Shown: positions 36,042 through 46,178 of the stretch, piece after piece | Position numbering within the stretch: position 1 is the first letter of the stretch | Layout: each line of letters starts with the position of its first letter | Assembly (NCBI RefSeq): GCF_018861065.1 | Contig: NZ_JAHKQO010000019.1 | Coordinates: forward strand, 1-48,243 | Source: Paraglaciecola arctica | Lineage (GTDB): Bacteria; Pseudomonadota; Gammaproteobacteria; Enterobacterales; Alteromonadaceae | Reading direction: 5' to 3' | DNA length: 48,243 nt | The notes under the pieces: generated by a model | Seen by the model: the letters and a program-made list of their open reading frames with translations, nothing else | What the model was told of the DNA's origin: nothing | The model's database searches: none | Program-made: the position numbers and the translations under genes

Positions 36042-38561
36042 TTAGGTTTTCAGCAATTGTTCTATTCCCACTTGTTTTACTTTGTGAGTAGCGGGAGGTT
36101 TATGGTTGAGCAAAATAGCATTTTCAGAAAACTCGTAACGCCTTAACACTTCGTCAGTTACATCAATAATATCGCCCATGGCTGATATATTCCAAAGCTG
36201 TTCTTCTAGTAATTTCGCTTTATGTACCGCATAAACACCCACGTAATTGAGTTCTGACTGCATGGTTTCAAAATCAGGTCTACCAGTTCGAGCCAAGAAT
36301 ACTTTCACCGCAATAAATTGACCATGTTGTAGCGCTTGAGCGACAAACTGCCTGCGCTGTTCCGGTTTAGTAAACTGGTCTACAAAATAACTGTTGATAG
36401 CGTCGCCAATTACTTCTTTACTCGGGTCGAAAGCAATAAACAATTCGCGCATTTCAGGGCGATCATTAGGTTTAATTTTTGCCAACGTGTGGTTAATAAA
36501 GTCGTGGCGCTTTTGTGCGTTGCGAAAAAGTGGGTATAAATTGAAGTGCTTAGGTTTAGCCTGAAAGTTGAGTAGTTGAGTTAACCTATTGCTTTCGGTC
36601 GAGGTTGCGACCGCATCGGGTACAAAATCGACACCGTCTTTACGTAAAAAGTAGGCAACATTAATCACATTCTTAGCATATATATTACGCAACGCTTCCC
36701 CAATACCTGGTACTTCTTCTTCGTCACGATATGCTTTGAGTTTTGAGCGGTTAGACTTGATTAGGGCCTCAAAAAATCGTCTCGCAGTATTGCTTTCTTC
36801 AGTGACAAAATTTTGCAAGTGCACTACATGTTTGTCTTTAGACAGGTTTCTAACGATGTAGGGTAAATCCGTCAATTCATATTTTGAAGTGACCGACTGT
36901 AACTGTGGAAAACTAAGATTGACCTTCACCTTATCGCTTTGGTGGAAAAATTTCTCTAACTCAATTCGCAACCCTTGGGTTGATATATCTTCGGTGTGCC
37001 CCTCAATAACCACTCCATCAACGTTGACTTGTACAGCGGTCCTCAATAGAAATCGTGTTTCCCGGCGCTGGTTAAAATACTTGAATCGATAAACTGTTAC
37101 TAAAGGGGGCGGACGATTTCGAGGATGACCAAACACTTTAAGCTGTGCCAATTGTTCTCGTTTTATTTTGAATTTTTGATAATGCTCGGTACTAATGTCG
37201 TCGGTGACATTGGTTAGCAAGGCAACGTGATGGATGTTTTTTAACCGCGACATCAGGCGTGGAGAAGGCTTTTGGTTTTGTCTTTTTACCTTATCGTTAA
37301 TCGAATTGCCTATAGAGAGTGGGCGATAACTCTGCTGAGGATCAACTTCGGTAAACTCTAACTTATAGATCCTCCAGCTGATTTTGCGAGAGCCATACCC
37401 TAAAAATAAGTTCTTTAAGTCTGGTTTAGCATCGAGCTCAGCATGGGTGGCGGAGTAAAAATAGACTTTTTCATTTTTAATATGGTTAAACACAAAAATG
37501 AACATTTCTTGGCGATTTTTATTAAGAGAAAGGCCGTGTTTGATACGTTCGTCACTCAATAAATAGCCGATTTTTAAATCTTGTAGTTCATTTGCCCAAT
37601 ACTGAATTTCTTCTCTGTTGCAATCATTGGCTAAGGCATACTTTGGACTGTATTGCTCGTTCACTTTTTCGATAAAAACCGGGATAGATACAAAGCTGGG
37701 AATGTAATACTGTTCATAGGTTTTGTTTTGGATTGCAGTGATTGTATTGTCTAAGTTAACTTTATAGCGACGTTTGTTGCCGTGAATAAAACGCTCAAAA
37801 AATTTATCAAAAGAAGGAAATGGGGTGTCAAACTGACGTTTCAGGTTTAATCTTTGATCGTCTTTAGTTCGCTCAACACTACTAATTATATAGGCTACCC
37901 CTTGGCGCTTATCTAGCAAATATTCTTTCTCTAAGCCACGAAATTGAACGGTCAAACGTTCTTCGGGTTTTAATAGGTGTTCTTTGCTGGCCTTAACTTT
38001 TAAGCCATTGACTGATACATCGATAGTTGTAGCTTGAATGCTTTTATTTAAGTCGGTGAACATTTCGATATTAACCGAAAAATTCATGCGCTCTTCGCCT
38101 CTTTGGGCAAATCCACCAAACTTAATTATGGGAGCTTGAAACTCTTCAACTTTGGGTTTAACTACAACTGGCTTATTGCGCTGTGCTTTTGCTTCTTCTT
38201 GTTCTTTTTTATATCTAACCCTAAAGTTATTTTCGGTATTGGTGACGGCTTCATAAACGCCTATGGTGTATTCACCAAAGATGCGTACTTGGCGTTCAAA
38301 GGTTTCAATGGCAATATCGTCTAGAGAATGTTCTTTGCCTTGATGCTCATATATTCTGCATTTTCCGTCAACTAAACCACGTAAATCAATTAAGCGGATA
38401 CAAGGTCGAGCTAGGCGCATCAATTCCATTTTTAATAAAAATCGTTTTTGCTTTGATATTCCCGAAGCAACCTGATTCAATACTTGGTTAAACTCAGGCT
38501 CATTAATCATAGGCTTAAGTTCTTCGATGATGTCGTGGTATTCTTCTAGATCTTGGCTCAT
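36042..38561 (-). CDS. Large multi-PilZ domain protein
   Basis: An 839-residue cytoplasmic protein. The clearest PilZ domain, at about 488-560, has the cyclic-di-GMP motif RRETR followed by EDISTQGLRIEL (DxSxxG). An earlier degenerate copy near 155-225 has DVSVNGLKV but GEERM in place of RxxxR. A third basic segment, GNKRRYKVN, is near 255. The last 230 residues look like a helical effector domain. It likely binds cyclic-di-GMP through the central domain; its output is unknown. It is transcribed with a secreted protein and is divergent from radA. Confidence 0.85.
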   Translation of the reverse strand: MSQDLEEYHDIIEELKPMINEPEFNQVLNQVASGISKQKRFLLKMELMRLARPCIRLIDLRGLVDGKCRIYEHQGKEHSLDDIAIETFERQVRIFGEYTIGVYEAVTNTENNFRVRYKKEQEEAKAQRNKPVVVKPKVEEFQAPIIKFGGFAQRGEERMNFSVNIEMFTDLNKSIQATTIDVSVNGLKVKASKEHLLKPEERLTVQFRGLEKEYLLDKRQGVAYIISSVERTKDDQRLNLKRQFDTPFPSFDKFFERFIHGNKRRYKVNLDNTITAIQNKTYEQYYIPSFVSIPVFIEKVNEQYSPKYALANDCNREEIQYWANELQDLKIGYLLSDERIKHGLSLNKNRQEMFIFVFNHIKNEKVYFYSATHAELDAKPDLKNLFLGYGSRKISWRIYKLEFTEVDPQQSYRPLSIGNSINDKVKRQNQKPSPRLMSRLKNIHHVALLTNVTDDISTEHYQKFKIKREQLAQLKVFGHPRNRPPPLVTVYRFKYFNQRRETRFLLRTAVQVNVDGVVIEGHTEDISTQGLRIELEKFFHQSDKVKVNLSFPQLQSVTSKYELTDLPYIVRNLSKDKHVVHLQNFVTEESNTARRFFEALIKSNRSKLKAYRDEEEVPGIGEALRNIYAKNVINVAYFLRKDGVDFVPDAVATSTESNRLTQLLNFQAKPKHFNLYPLFRNAQKRHDFINHTLAKIKPNDRPEMRELFIAFDPSKEVIGDAINSYFVDQFTKPEQRRQFVAQALQHGQFIAVKVFLARTGRPDFETMQSELNYVGVYAVHKAKLLEEQLWNISAMGDIIDVTDEVLRRYEFSENAILLNHKPPATHKVKQVGIEQLLKT

Positions 38562-38732
38562 GAATTCAAAGTAAACACATTAATATTGTTATGGGGTTAA
38601 CGCTTATTTTATTGTTATCGGCAATATTGCTAAAACTATGATTTATAGACGATATTATCCGTACATAAAATACGACAATCACCTAGTGAATATCAATTTA
38701 AAATTCAAATCAATGAAAGATAACGATTAAAA

Positions 38733-40097
38733 ATGGCTAAACGTAAAACTGCTTATGTATGCTCTGATTGTGGAGCTGAATACCCTCGTTGGCAAGGACA
38801 ATGTAACGATTGCAATGCTTGGAACACTATTACTGAGTTCGTGGTGTCTTCATCAAAGGGCTCAAGTGGCCGAAGTACTGGCGGATATTCAGGTCAAACT
38901 CAAGCCAAAGTTGAACCATTGGCCAATATTAATTTACAGGCGTTACCTAGGTTTGCATCTGGCTATAAAGAGCTAGACCGTGTATTGGGTGGAGGTATAG
39001 TGCCAGGTTCGGCCATTTTAATTGGTGGTTCTCCTGGAGCAGGTAAAAGCACGATGTTGTTACAGGTCATGTGTAAAATGGCCGAGACTAAAAACGCCCT
39101 TTATGTCACCGGAGAAGAGTCTTTACAACAAGTGGCTATGCGGGCACAGCGCCTTAGTTTAGCCAATGATAAGCTCAATTTGTTAGCCGAAACAAATATT
39201 GAAGTCATTTGCGATTTGGCCTTAAAACACAAGCCTGAACTCATGGTAATAGACTCGATACAAGTTATGCAGGTAGCCGATGTGCAATCTGCCCCAGGCA
39301 GTGTGTCGCAAGTGCGCGAAAGTGCCGCTTATTTAACTCGATTCGCCAAACAAAATCACATCGCGATGTTTTTAGTTGGTCATGTAACCAAAGACGGTAG
39401 TTTAGCTGGACCCAAGGTATTAGAACATTGTATTGATTGTTCGATGATGCTCGAAGGTGAAAGTGATAGCCGTTACCGGACGTTAAGAAGTCAAAAAAAT
39501 CGTTTTGGCGCTGTGAATGAACTGGGTGTTTTTGCCATGACCGAAAAAGGCCTGAAAGAAGTGAATAACCCCTCTGCTATTTTTCTCAGTCGCGATGAAT
39601 TGCAATCACCTGGCAGTATAGTCATGGTTGTGTGGGAAGGGACTCGGCCACTGTTGGTAGAGATTCAGGCATTAGTGGATTATTCACAAATGGCTAATCC
39701 ACGGCGAGTGTCAGTTGGGCTTGATCAAAACCGCTTAGCAATGTTATTGGCGGTGTTACATAGACACGGCAATGTGCAAATGAACGATCAAGATGTGTTT
39801 GCAAATGTTGTTGGTGGGGTCAAAGTGAATGAAACCAGCGCTGATTTAGCCTTGTTATTAGCGATAGTGTCAAGCTTTCAAAATAAAGTATTGGATCGCG
39901 AATTAATCGCTTTTGGTGAAGTCGGTTTGTCAGGTGAAATAAGGCCCGTTCCAAATGGTTCAGAAAGAATAAGTGAAGCTGCTAAACACGGTTTTAAACG
40001 CGCCATCGTTCCCAAGGCAAACGTTCCTAAAAACCGTGTCGCGGGTATTGAAATTATTGGCGTATCACGCTTATCGGAGGCGTTGGAAGCGTTTTAA
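38733..40097 (+). CDS. radA: DNA repair protein RadA (Sms)
   Basis: A 454-residue RecA-related helicase that promotes branch migration in recombination. The N-terminal C4 zinc finger is CSDCGAEYPRWQGQCNDC. Walker A is GGSPGAGKSTML near 97-108, the RadA signature KNRFGAVNELG near 253-263, and the C-terminal Lon-protease-like domain has VGLSGEIRPV near 408. Length and motifs are complete. The Shine-Dalgarno is weak. Confidence 0.97.
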   Translation: MAKRKTAYVCSDCGAEYPRWQGQCNDCNAWNTITEFVVSSSKGSSGRSTGGYSGQTQAKVEPLANINLQALPRFASGYKELDRVLGGGIVPGSAILIGGSPGAGKSTMLLQVMCKMAETKNALYVTGEESLQQVAMRAQRLSLANDKLNLLAETNIEVICDLALKHKPELMVIDSIQVMQVADVQSAPGSVSQVRESAAYLTRFAKQNHIAMFLVGHVTKDGSLAGPKVLEHCIDCSMMLEGESDSRYRTLRSQKNRFGAVNELGVFAMTEKGLKEVNNPSAIFLSRDELQSPGSIVMVVWEGTRPLLVEIQALVDYSQMANPRRVSVGLDQNRLAMLLAVLHRHGNVQMNDQDVFANVVGGVKVNETSADLALLLAIVSSFQNKVLDRELIAFGEVGLSGEIRPVPNGSERISEAAKHGFKRAIVPKANVPKNRVAGIEIIGVSRLSEALEAF

Positions 40098-40141
40098 CCA
40101 ATTAACCGTAATAAAAACTTGATTTGTGAGCGTATCTTTCG

Positions 40142-43100
40142 TTATTGAGCAAAGTTAAACGTAATATCAAACCTAAATGAACTATTACTTTGCGTATCCG
40201 AAAATAGGTATGAAATGACATATAGGCTCGCTTCCACATCGGCTTCTAATTCATAGCCAATATAATTAAACTCGCCAGCGGTTAAATCTCCATTACTTGC
40301 AAAGGGACCTGAGGAAACAGGGGATTCGGGAAAGTGAACGAAAACATTACTATTATTAGGATCTAAATATCCAAAATCGATTTGGTCAATTACAAACTCT
40401 CTATTGGTTAGATTACGAAGGTATAAATAGAAAATACTTCCTGATTTGAGAGTATTGTTCTCGAAATCTATCGTTCCCTGACCAATCACTGAGAATGCAT
40501 CAGTTAAACTATCGGTACTTGACAAGCCAGACCCTACTGAAAATTCGCTAGAAGAGGCCGCTAGTGAAATAAAACCATCATAAGAAGACGTCAACGAATA
40601 GCTCGCGGCACCATTTGTAATCGCCAGCATTACTTCTCGGGTTGCGGTACCTTCTGTGATAGTCAAGTTGATGGGAGTGCCATCGGCTATGATGCCAGAC
40701 TCTGCATTTGGGACTAAAACCAGGTCAATCTGAGCCGAATCATTATTATCATTCAATATTATGTTGGGTTGCACACCTAGATTTAGCGCTTTAGGTAGAT
40801 TGGGATCGAGAATGACTTCAAGGGGAACAAGTGGTGAATCAATGCCCAGTAAACTAGCAGAGATTTGTACCGTTCCTGCAGTCAAAGCATTAACTGTGCC
40901 TTTGTCTGTTGTAGTGTTCCCTATTGAAGCAATATTTGTGGCACTACTGCTCCAATTTACTTGAGTAGATACCTCTAAAGTGGATGTATCGGAAAACGTC
41001 GCTGTAGCCATTGCTAAGAGGGAAGATTCGACTATTAGCTGAGATGCAGGGATATTGACTTGTATACTTGTCAATACTGCATCCGTGACATCGATGTTTA
41101 TAAGGTCTGTAAACTCACCTATGCTTGCTGATATAACGACTTGCCCTGGGTTAATTGCCCTGAGCAAGCCAAATTCTGCACTATTATTTGAAACCGTCGC
41201 TTTTAGTACATCATCGCTAATCCAACTCACTTGTTGACTTAAGTCTTTCGTAGACAAATCTGAGTATGTCCCCACTGCGGTTAAACGTTGAGTGATTCCG
41301 CTAGGCACCATAGTCTGCGCTGCCTCAATTGCAATACTCGTTAGAGTAGCGGATGAAACCACAATATTCGCTAATCCAATCACATCCTCTAATTCAGCGC
41401 TAACTAGAGCGGTGCCTATATCTTGCGTTATCACAGTCCCACTATTTGCTGATTGCAGACTGACAAGGTTTGGGTGAGATGAATTCCACGAAACGCTCGA
41501 AGTTAAATCGATAAGCGAGCCATCAGTATAATGACCAATTGCTTTTATTTGAGACTGTGTGCCTTTCGCTATTTCTTGATTGGAAGGTTGAATCTCAATA
41601 CTACTTAATACTGCGTCGCTAATAGTTAGAGTGCTAACTTGTTGAACGTCGCCTAAAATAGCGGTGATTGTGGTGCCTCCTAAGCTTATGGAGTCAGCGA
41701 TACCAGGTGAAAACTCGGAGTTACTTATTTGTGCTATGCCGTCGTTACTAGACAACCAAGTAACCTCCGAAGTTAAGTCCTGAATCGTGCCATCGGCAAA
41801 GGTTCCTTGGGCATTGAACTGACGAGATTGGCCAAGTGGAAGGGAGGAATTAACCGGAGACAGTACTATTGAAATGAGTTTCGCGCTAGATACAACAACA
41901 GATAAGTCTGCTTGTTTATCTGCAATTCGAGCCGTGAGCGTTGCTGTACCTGCCATTAAAGCTGAAACGGTCGATGAGGTTTGGGCAATATTTGCTATTT
42001 TGGTATTTGAAATGCTCCAATTAACTTGGTCACCCACTTCCAGTTTAGATTTATCTGAAAACGTTGCAGTGACACTTACCGTTTTGCTTGTCCCCTTAAC
42101 TAAAGAAATTATAGAAGGTGTAATTGCTAAGCCAGTCAAGGTAGCCGCACTTACATTAAAAGACAAAGAACTTGTAATGCCTTGTTTGCCTGCAATGACA
42201 GATACAGAACCTGTTTGCAGCGCTGTTAGTAAACCTGTTTCTGAGTTAATAGAAGCTATTGACGTGTCTGAAACACTCCAAACCACTTGGTTGCTTAAAT
42301 CTTGCTCAGAACCGTCAGAATAAATACCTATTGCAGAAAGGCTTGAAGTCAAGCCCGCCGCAACCTGGTTAACTGCGGAGCTGATGTCTATTGACTGAAG
42401 AGTGGCTGAAGATATGCTGACATTTAAACTTGTGCTTATCCCTTCGACAGATGCAGAAATTGCTACCGAACCTGGGTTTTTTGCTAATACTTGGCCTGAG
42501 CTTGACACACTCGCTATATCAGAATTCGAAGATTTCCAGGTCACTGAATCAGTCAATGTTTCGTGTGTACTGTCAGTATATATGGCAGATAAACTTAATT
42601 GTTGTGAAGAAGCAATTGGTAAAGTTAAAGACGTAGGGGATATATCCAATGCTGTTACGGCTTTTACTGAAACATTCTGTTGAGTTGTCATTTCTTCGAA
42701 TGTTGCAGTAACAGTGGTAGTACCAGCCGACAATCCAGTTATCAAGCCAGTATCCGAAATGTTAAGTATTTCTGAGTTAGCTACCGACCAGGTAACTAAC
42801 GTTGTAATGTCTTGCTCAGTACCATTTGCGAGAGTACTTATCGCAGTCAATTGGATTGAATCCGAAATCTTTAGGGGAGAGGTAATTGAGGTTATTGACA
42901 AGGAGCCTAACTGTTTTTGAATAGAGATTTGAACGCTAGTACTTATCCCTTGAAAACTCGCTGTTATTGAAACGATGCCTTCTGAAACAGCAACAAGCGC
43001 ACCAGTGCTCGATATGTCTGCGATACTTGGAGCGGAAGACTCCCAATCTACTGACGTATTTAATTCTTCGCTACTACTATCCGTAAATTGGCCTGTTACA

Positions 43101-43546
43101 TTGAGTTGTTGAGACTCTGAAACTTCCATATCGTCAATGGGCACGGAAACAACCAATTCACTCAAGGCTTTAACTGTAACATTAATCTCGTTTGTTTGAT
43201 CTTCGTAAGTTGCCGTTATTGAAGTGGCACCTGCAGACAAACCCGTTATCAAACCGGAGTTTGAAACTTCAAGTATGCTGGAATCGGCAACCGTCCAAGT
43301 GACCATGGAAGTTAGATCCCGGCTAGTACCATTTGAATATTCACCAGTCGTGATTAGTTGAAATGTTTCAGATACTTTTAAACTCGACTCCACCTCAGTG
43401 GTATTCATAGAGTTTAAAGAAGTGGAGGGAGTGACCGTATTAGAACTACTATCTCCGCCACCACCCCCGCAAGATGAAAGCAAGAGTAACGCGCAAAAGT
43501 AGGTTAAAAATGAATAAGACACCTTCGTTCTTCGAAATACTAGCAT
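40142..43546 (-). CDS. Lipoprotein with ten bacterial Ig-like (BIG2) repeats
   Basis: A 1134-residue surface or periplasmic lipoprotein. Lipobox LLSSC gives lipidated Cys26, followed by GGGGGDSSS. Ten BIG2-type repeats of about 85-92 residues cover roughly 45-905; each has a YSDGS(x)DLT segment, a VxW(S/T) strand and a G(x)AxxITA strand. Repeats 1 and 3 resemble each other most (SGLITGLSAG against TGLITGLSAG), and so do 2 and 4 (GISTS), so a two-repeat block was duplicated. The C-terminal 220 residues form a non-repeat domain. BIG2 arrays act as adhesin stalks. It converges with radA. Confidence 0.87.
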   Translation of the reverse strand: MLVFRRTKVSYSFLTYFCALLLLSSCGGGGGDSSSNTVTPSTSLNSMNTTEVESSLKVSETFQLITTGEYSNGTSRDLTSMVTWTVADSSILEVSNSGLITGLSAGATSITATYEDQTNEINVTVKALSELVVSVPIDDMEVSESQQLNVTGQFTDSSSEELNTSVDWESSAPSIADISSTGALVAVSEGIVSITASFQGISTSVQISIQKQLGSLSITSITSPLKISDSIQLTAISTLANGTEQDITTLVTWSVANSEILNISDTGLITGLSAGTTTVTATFEEMTTQQNVSVKAVTALDISPTSLTLPIASSQQLSLSAIYTDSTHETLTDSVTWKSSNSDIASVSSSGQVLAKNPGSVAISASVEGISTSLNVSISSATLQSIDISSAVNQVAAGLTSSLSAIGIYSDGSEQDLSNQVVWSVSDTSIASINSETGLLTALQTGSVSVIAGKQGITSSLSFNVSAATLTGLAITPSIISLVKGTSKTVSVTATFSDKSKLEVGDQVNWSISNTKIANIAQTSSTVSALMAGTATLTARIADKQADLSVVVSSAKLISIVLSPVNSSLPLGQSRQFNAQGTFADGTIQDLTSEVTWLSSNDGIAQISNSEFSPGIADSISLGGTTITAILGDVQQVSTLTISDAVLSSIEIQPSNQEIAKGTQSQIKAIGHYTDGSLIDLTSSVSWNSSHPNLVSLQSANSGTVITQDIGTALVSAELEDVIGLANIVVSSATLTSIAIEAAQTMVPSGITQRLTAVGTYSDLSTKDLSQQVSWISDDVLKATVSNNSAEFGLLRAINPGQVVISASIGEFTDLINIDVTDAVLTSIQVNIPASQLIVESSLLAMATATFSDTSTLEVSTQVNWSSSATNIASIGNTTTDKGTVNALTAGTVQISASLLGIDSPLVPLEVILDPNLPKALNLGVQPNIILNDNNDSAQIDLVLVPNAESGIIADGTPINLTITEGTATREVMLAITNGAASYSLTSSYDGFISLAASSSEFSVGSGLSSTDSLTDAFSVIGQGTIDFENNTLKSGSIFYLYLRNLTNREFVIDQIDFGYLDPNNSNVFVHFPESPVSSGPFASNGDLTAGEFNYIGYELEADVEASLYVISYLFSDTQSNSSFRFDITFNFAQ

Positions 43547-43851
43547 TTTGTAGAGATCCTAAATTCAACATTTTTCGTTGTGTTGATACTATTTACAACG
43601 ATGGCATTACCTATCGTCCGATTGCACACAATTTTCACCACGTCATTAGATACACAACGATTACACTGGAATCTAAGTAGTATACGCAGAGTTTTATTGG
43701 TTGTGGTATATCATTAATCATTCCTCTAATTCACTTAAAATGCTAAAGAATGAGGAGCCTCTGCCACTCACTTTTTCGCCATTCTCACTAAAATATACAA
43801 ATTAGTTTAGAATGAAAAAGAGCCTAAGTCTGCGATAGGTTTCTTGAACCA
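43547..43851. other. Intergenic region upstream of the BIG2 lipoprotein gene
   Basis: A 305-base spacer. A 7-bp inverted repeat TCGTTGT/ACAACGA (43575-43581 with 43595-43601) lies 29 bases before the BIG2 start and could be a regulator site. Near 43810-43850 a weak stem with a T-run on the minus strand may end the channel gene. No ORF of quality. Confidence 0.4.
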
Positions 43852-44613
43852 TCAAATCAGCCCTTCGGTTTTTATACGCACTGTTTCTCCACAATGCTTA
43901 CAGTGCACAGCATCACTATCGTGGCGATTGAGTCCGCATGAGGGACAGGCATATTTGACCTTTGCGGGGCGGAAAATAGTTTGGATCAATCGTAAAAACA
44001 ACGAAATACCAAAAATCATAATCAAAACAGCCAAAATCCGACCATCGGTACCTAAAAGTGTTATATCGCCAAAACCTGTGGTCGTCAGTGTCGCAATGGT
44101 AAAATATAAGGCGTCAATGTAATTGCCTATCCCAGCGTTTTTACCTTCTTGGCTTACTAACACTACGGCCGTTATAACAAAGATAAAAACCAGTAGATTG
44201 ACAATACTAAAAATTATCTCTTCGTTAGTCCGTACTAAGATGGATTGGCGACGCAGTAATCTAATGACATGATAAGATCGCAATAAACGTAAAGCACGGA
44301 TAATCCGAAGAAAACTAAAGTTCGCAGCCAATGTTGGTGCCAATAATGACACAATAACAATTAAATCTGCTAAACCGACTGGATGTAAGATATCGCGAAA
44401 ACGCCTCTTACTTATGAACAAGCGAACACAAAATTCAATTAAATAGGCAATACCAATGCTAACCTCAAGCCAGCGCAATTCGTGCATATAGTGGAAAAAA
44501 GAGGAGATAATGAAATACGCAATGGTTAAAACGTCAAAACCTAACAAACCCCAGCGAAATCTATTCGACGCAGTACTATTACCATTGTATAAATTGTTGA
44601 TTTTTTGCTTCAT
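43852..44613 (-). CDS. Voltage-sensor-type potassium channel with C-terminal zinc ribbon
   Basis: A 253-residue inner-membrane ion channel. It has six predicted membrane segments with a charged S4 (FLRIIRALRLLRSYHVIRLLRR, near 102-123) and a pore loop FTIATLTTTGFGDI, where TTGFGD is the potassium selectivity filter. After the last helix, a short cytoplasmic tail has two CxxC knuckles (CPSCG and CKHCG, near 223-241), forming a zinc ribbon. Four subunits would form the channel. The metal-binding tail suggests redox or metal regulation. Confidence 0.88.
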   Translation of the reverse strand: MKQKINNLYNGNSTASNRFRWGLLGFDVLTIAYFIISSFFHYMHELRWLEVSIGIAYLIEFCVRLFISKRRFRDILHPVGLADLIVIVSLLAPTLAANFSFLRIIRALRLLRSYHVIRLLRRQSILVRTNEEIIFSIVNLLVFIFVITAVVLVSQEGKNAGIGNYIDALYFTIATLTTTGFGDITLLGTDGRILAVLIMIFGISLFLRLIQTIFRPAKVKYACPSCGLNRHDSDAVHCKHCGETVRIKTEGLI

Positions 44614-44796
44614 TTTTTGTGCTTAATATTGAGGGGGATGTTTGTGCAGAGAGTGCAACTACCATAAACATTATCGTTGTGCTAATCAATGATTGATAGA
44701 CACCTAAGAGGGAGAGGAGCTCAGAAACCATTGTGAAAATTTCAAGATTAGTGGATCTCTGAACTAATCAATACTCTCTAAGCGCTGCGGTTTACA

Positions 44797-46032
44797 TTAT
44801 ACGAGTTTATAAATCATGGGAGCACAAATCATCAATACCAATAAGCTGAGTTGCCAACTTCGATAGGGGTCAACATTGTCCTTGAAGCGCATTCCAAAAC
44901 ACATTCGCAAACTGTTAAATTTCGAGATTAATAGAAGTAAAATCACACACAGCAATGGTGTTAAAACTAAATTTATCCAAAGTTGATATTCGGGTGCTTT
45001 TAGTAAAACCACATGGCCATTTGAAGCCATATAAGCAACTATTATGATGATACTTTGGTGCAGTATATAAAGTGGAAAGACAAAGGGATTGAGTTGGGTA
45101 ATGGTTTTATTTGGCTTGTTCAAAAATTGATAAGACAGTGCCAGTATGGCGAATAAGGGCAGAATCTTATTTAAAATGTAAATACAATTAATCACTAGAG
45201 CCAAGCGTTTATTGGTTTGATGTAAGCCAGTTTGCCAGATTTCTATGAACCCTATTTGCAGCGCGACCATGGCAAGTATGCAAAGAATACATAGTAAACG
45301 GCTGTGTTGTATTAAGGTTTGCCAAAAAGCACTTCGAGCACCTAGAGTAAAACCCAAAAATAATAATACAAATCCATAATATTCACGCACTAGTTCTCCC
45401 TCTAGTTGCCATTCAATAATAAAAATCGGTATCAAAAATAGCGGTAGTAGATAGGTTATTCGTGAGGATAGCCAATCAGTTACCTTGATTGCGTTATCTA
45501 TTTTGATAATAGGGGAGATTAAGATAAGTACCATACTAAAGCGCCACAGAGAGCGCAAAAACCACAGGTGGTTAACATCAAATCGAGGCCATATTCCGGA
45601 CGAGTAGTTAACAAAATATTGCTGTGGTTGAATAAAAAAAGCATATACAAAACCGACAAAGTTTAACGGCATTTCACCGGCTTGTTTCATTTGCGCGAAT
45701 AATTGCAGCGGTACAATAAAAAGCACACCAATCAAAAGCGGAAGTAAAATTTGATTGGTACGTTTTACCACTAGCTTTAGAACATTATGACTGTTACACA
45801 TATAGGCCAAGGCAATGCCCGAAACTAACCATAAAAGACCCATTCGCCAAGGAGAGGTTAATAGCATGAGAGATTTTATATGGTCACTATCGAGAGGATT
45901 TTTATAGTGGAAGCCCCAATCAGGTACATAAACCATTGCTGTGTGATACAACATTAGTACGCCAATAGCGATTACCCTCAACCAATCTAAACAATGTAAT
46001 CGGTGAGTATTCAAAGCAGCAGTTTTATTCAT
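44797..46032 (-). CDS. Acyltransferase family 3 membrane protein
   Basis: A 411-residue polytopic protein with about ten membrane segments. The N-terminal LHCLDWLRVIAIGVLMLYHTAMVYVPDW carries the acyltransferase-3 signature (DxxR and the catalytic-type His of YHT). HLWFLRSLW near 157 and LYILHQSII near 325 are also typical. Members O-acylate glycans, for example OpgC on glucans. It is divergent from the LytTR membrane regulator with a 146-base shared promoter region. The substrate is unknown. Confidence 0.87.
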   Translation of the reverse strand: MNKTAALNTHRLHCLDWLRVIAIGVLMLYHTAMVYVPDWGFHYKNPLDSDHIKSLMLLTSPWRMGLLWLVSGIALAYMCNSHNVLKLVVKRTNQILLPLLIGVLFIVPLQLFAQMKQAGEMPLNFVGFVYAFFIQPQQYFVNYSSGIWPRFDVNHLWFLRSLWRFSMVLILISPIIKIDNAIKVTDWLSSRITYLLPLFLIPIFIIEWQLEGELVREYYGFVLLFLGFTLGARSAFWQTLIQHSRLLCILCILAMVALQIGFIEIWQTGLHQTNKRLALVINCIYILNKILPLFAILALSYQFLNKPNKTITQLNPFVFPLYILHQSIIIIVAYMASNGHVVLLKAPEYQLWINLVLTPLLCVILLLLISKFNSLRMCFGMRFKDNVDPYRSWQLSLLVLMICAPMIYKLV

Positions 46033-46178
46033 AGTTTTATTCGGTTCGTATGTTTAGAATGTCTCTTATGTAAATGACAGACTGTCACAAACGCCAAACT
46101 TTCAAATGGCTAACTTATTGAATTGAAAACAATAAGTGATGAGTGGTGGAAATGCGGGACCAAAGGTTTTAGATTAGA

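Noticed and set aside
41874-42323. Long plus-strand ORFs opposite the BIG2 gene
   Set aside because: They mirror the repeats of the lipoprotein gene and have no start signals.
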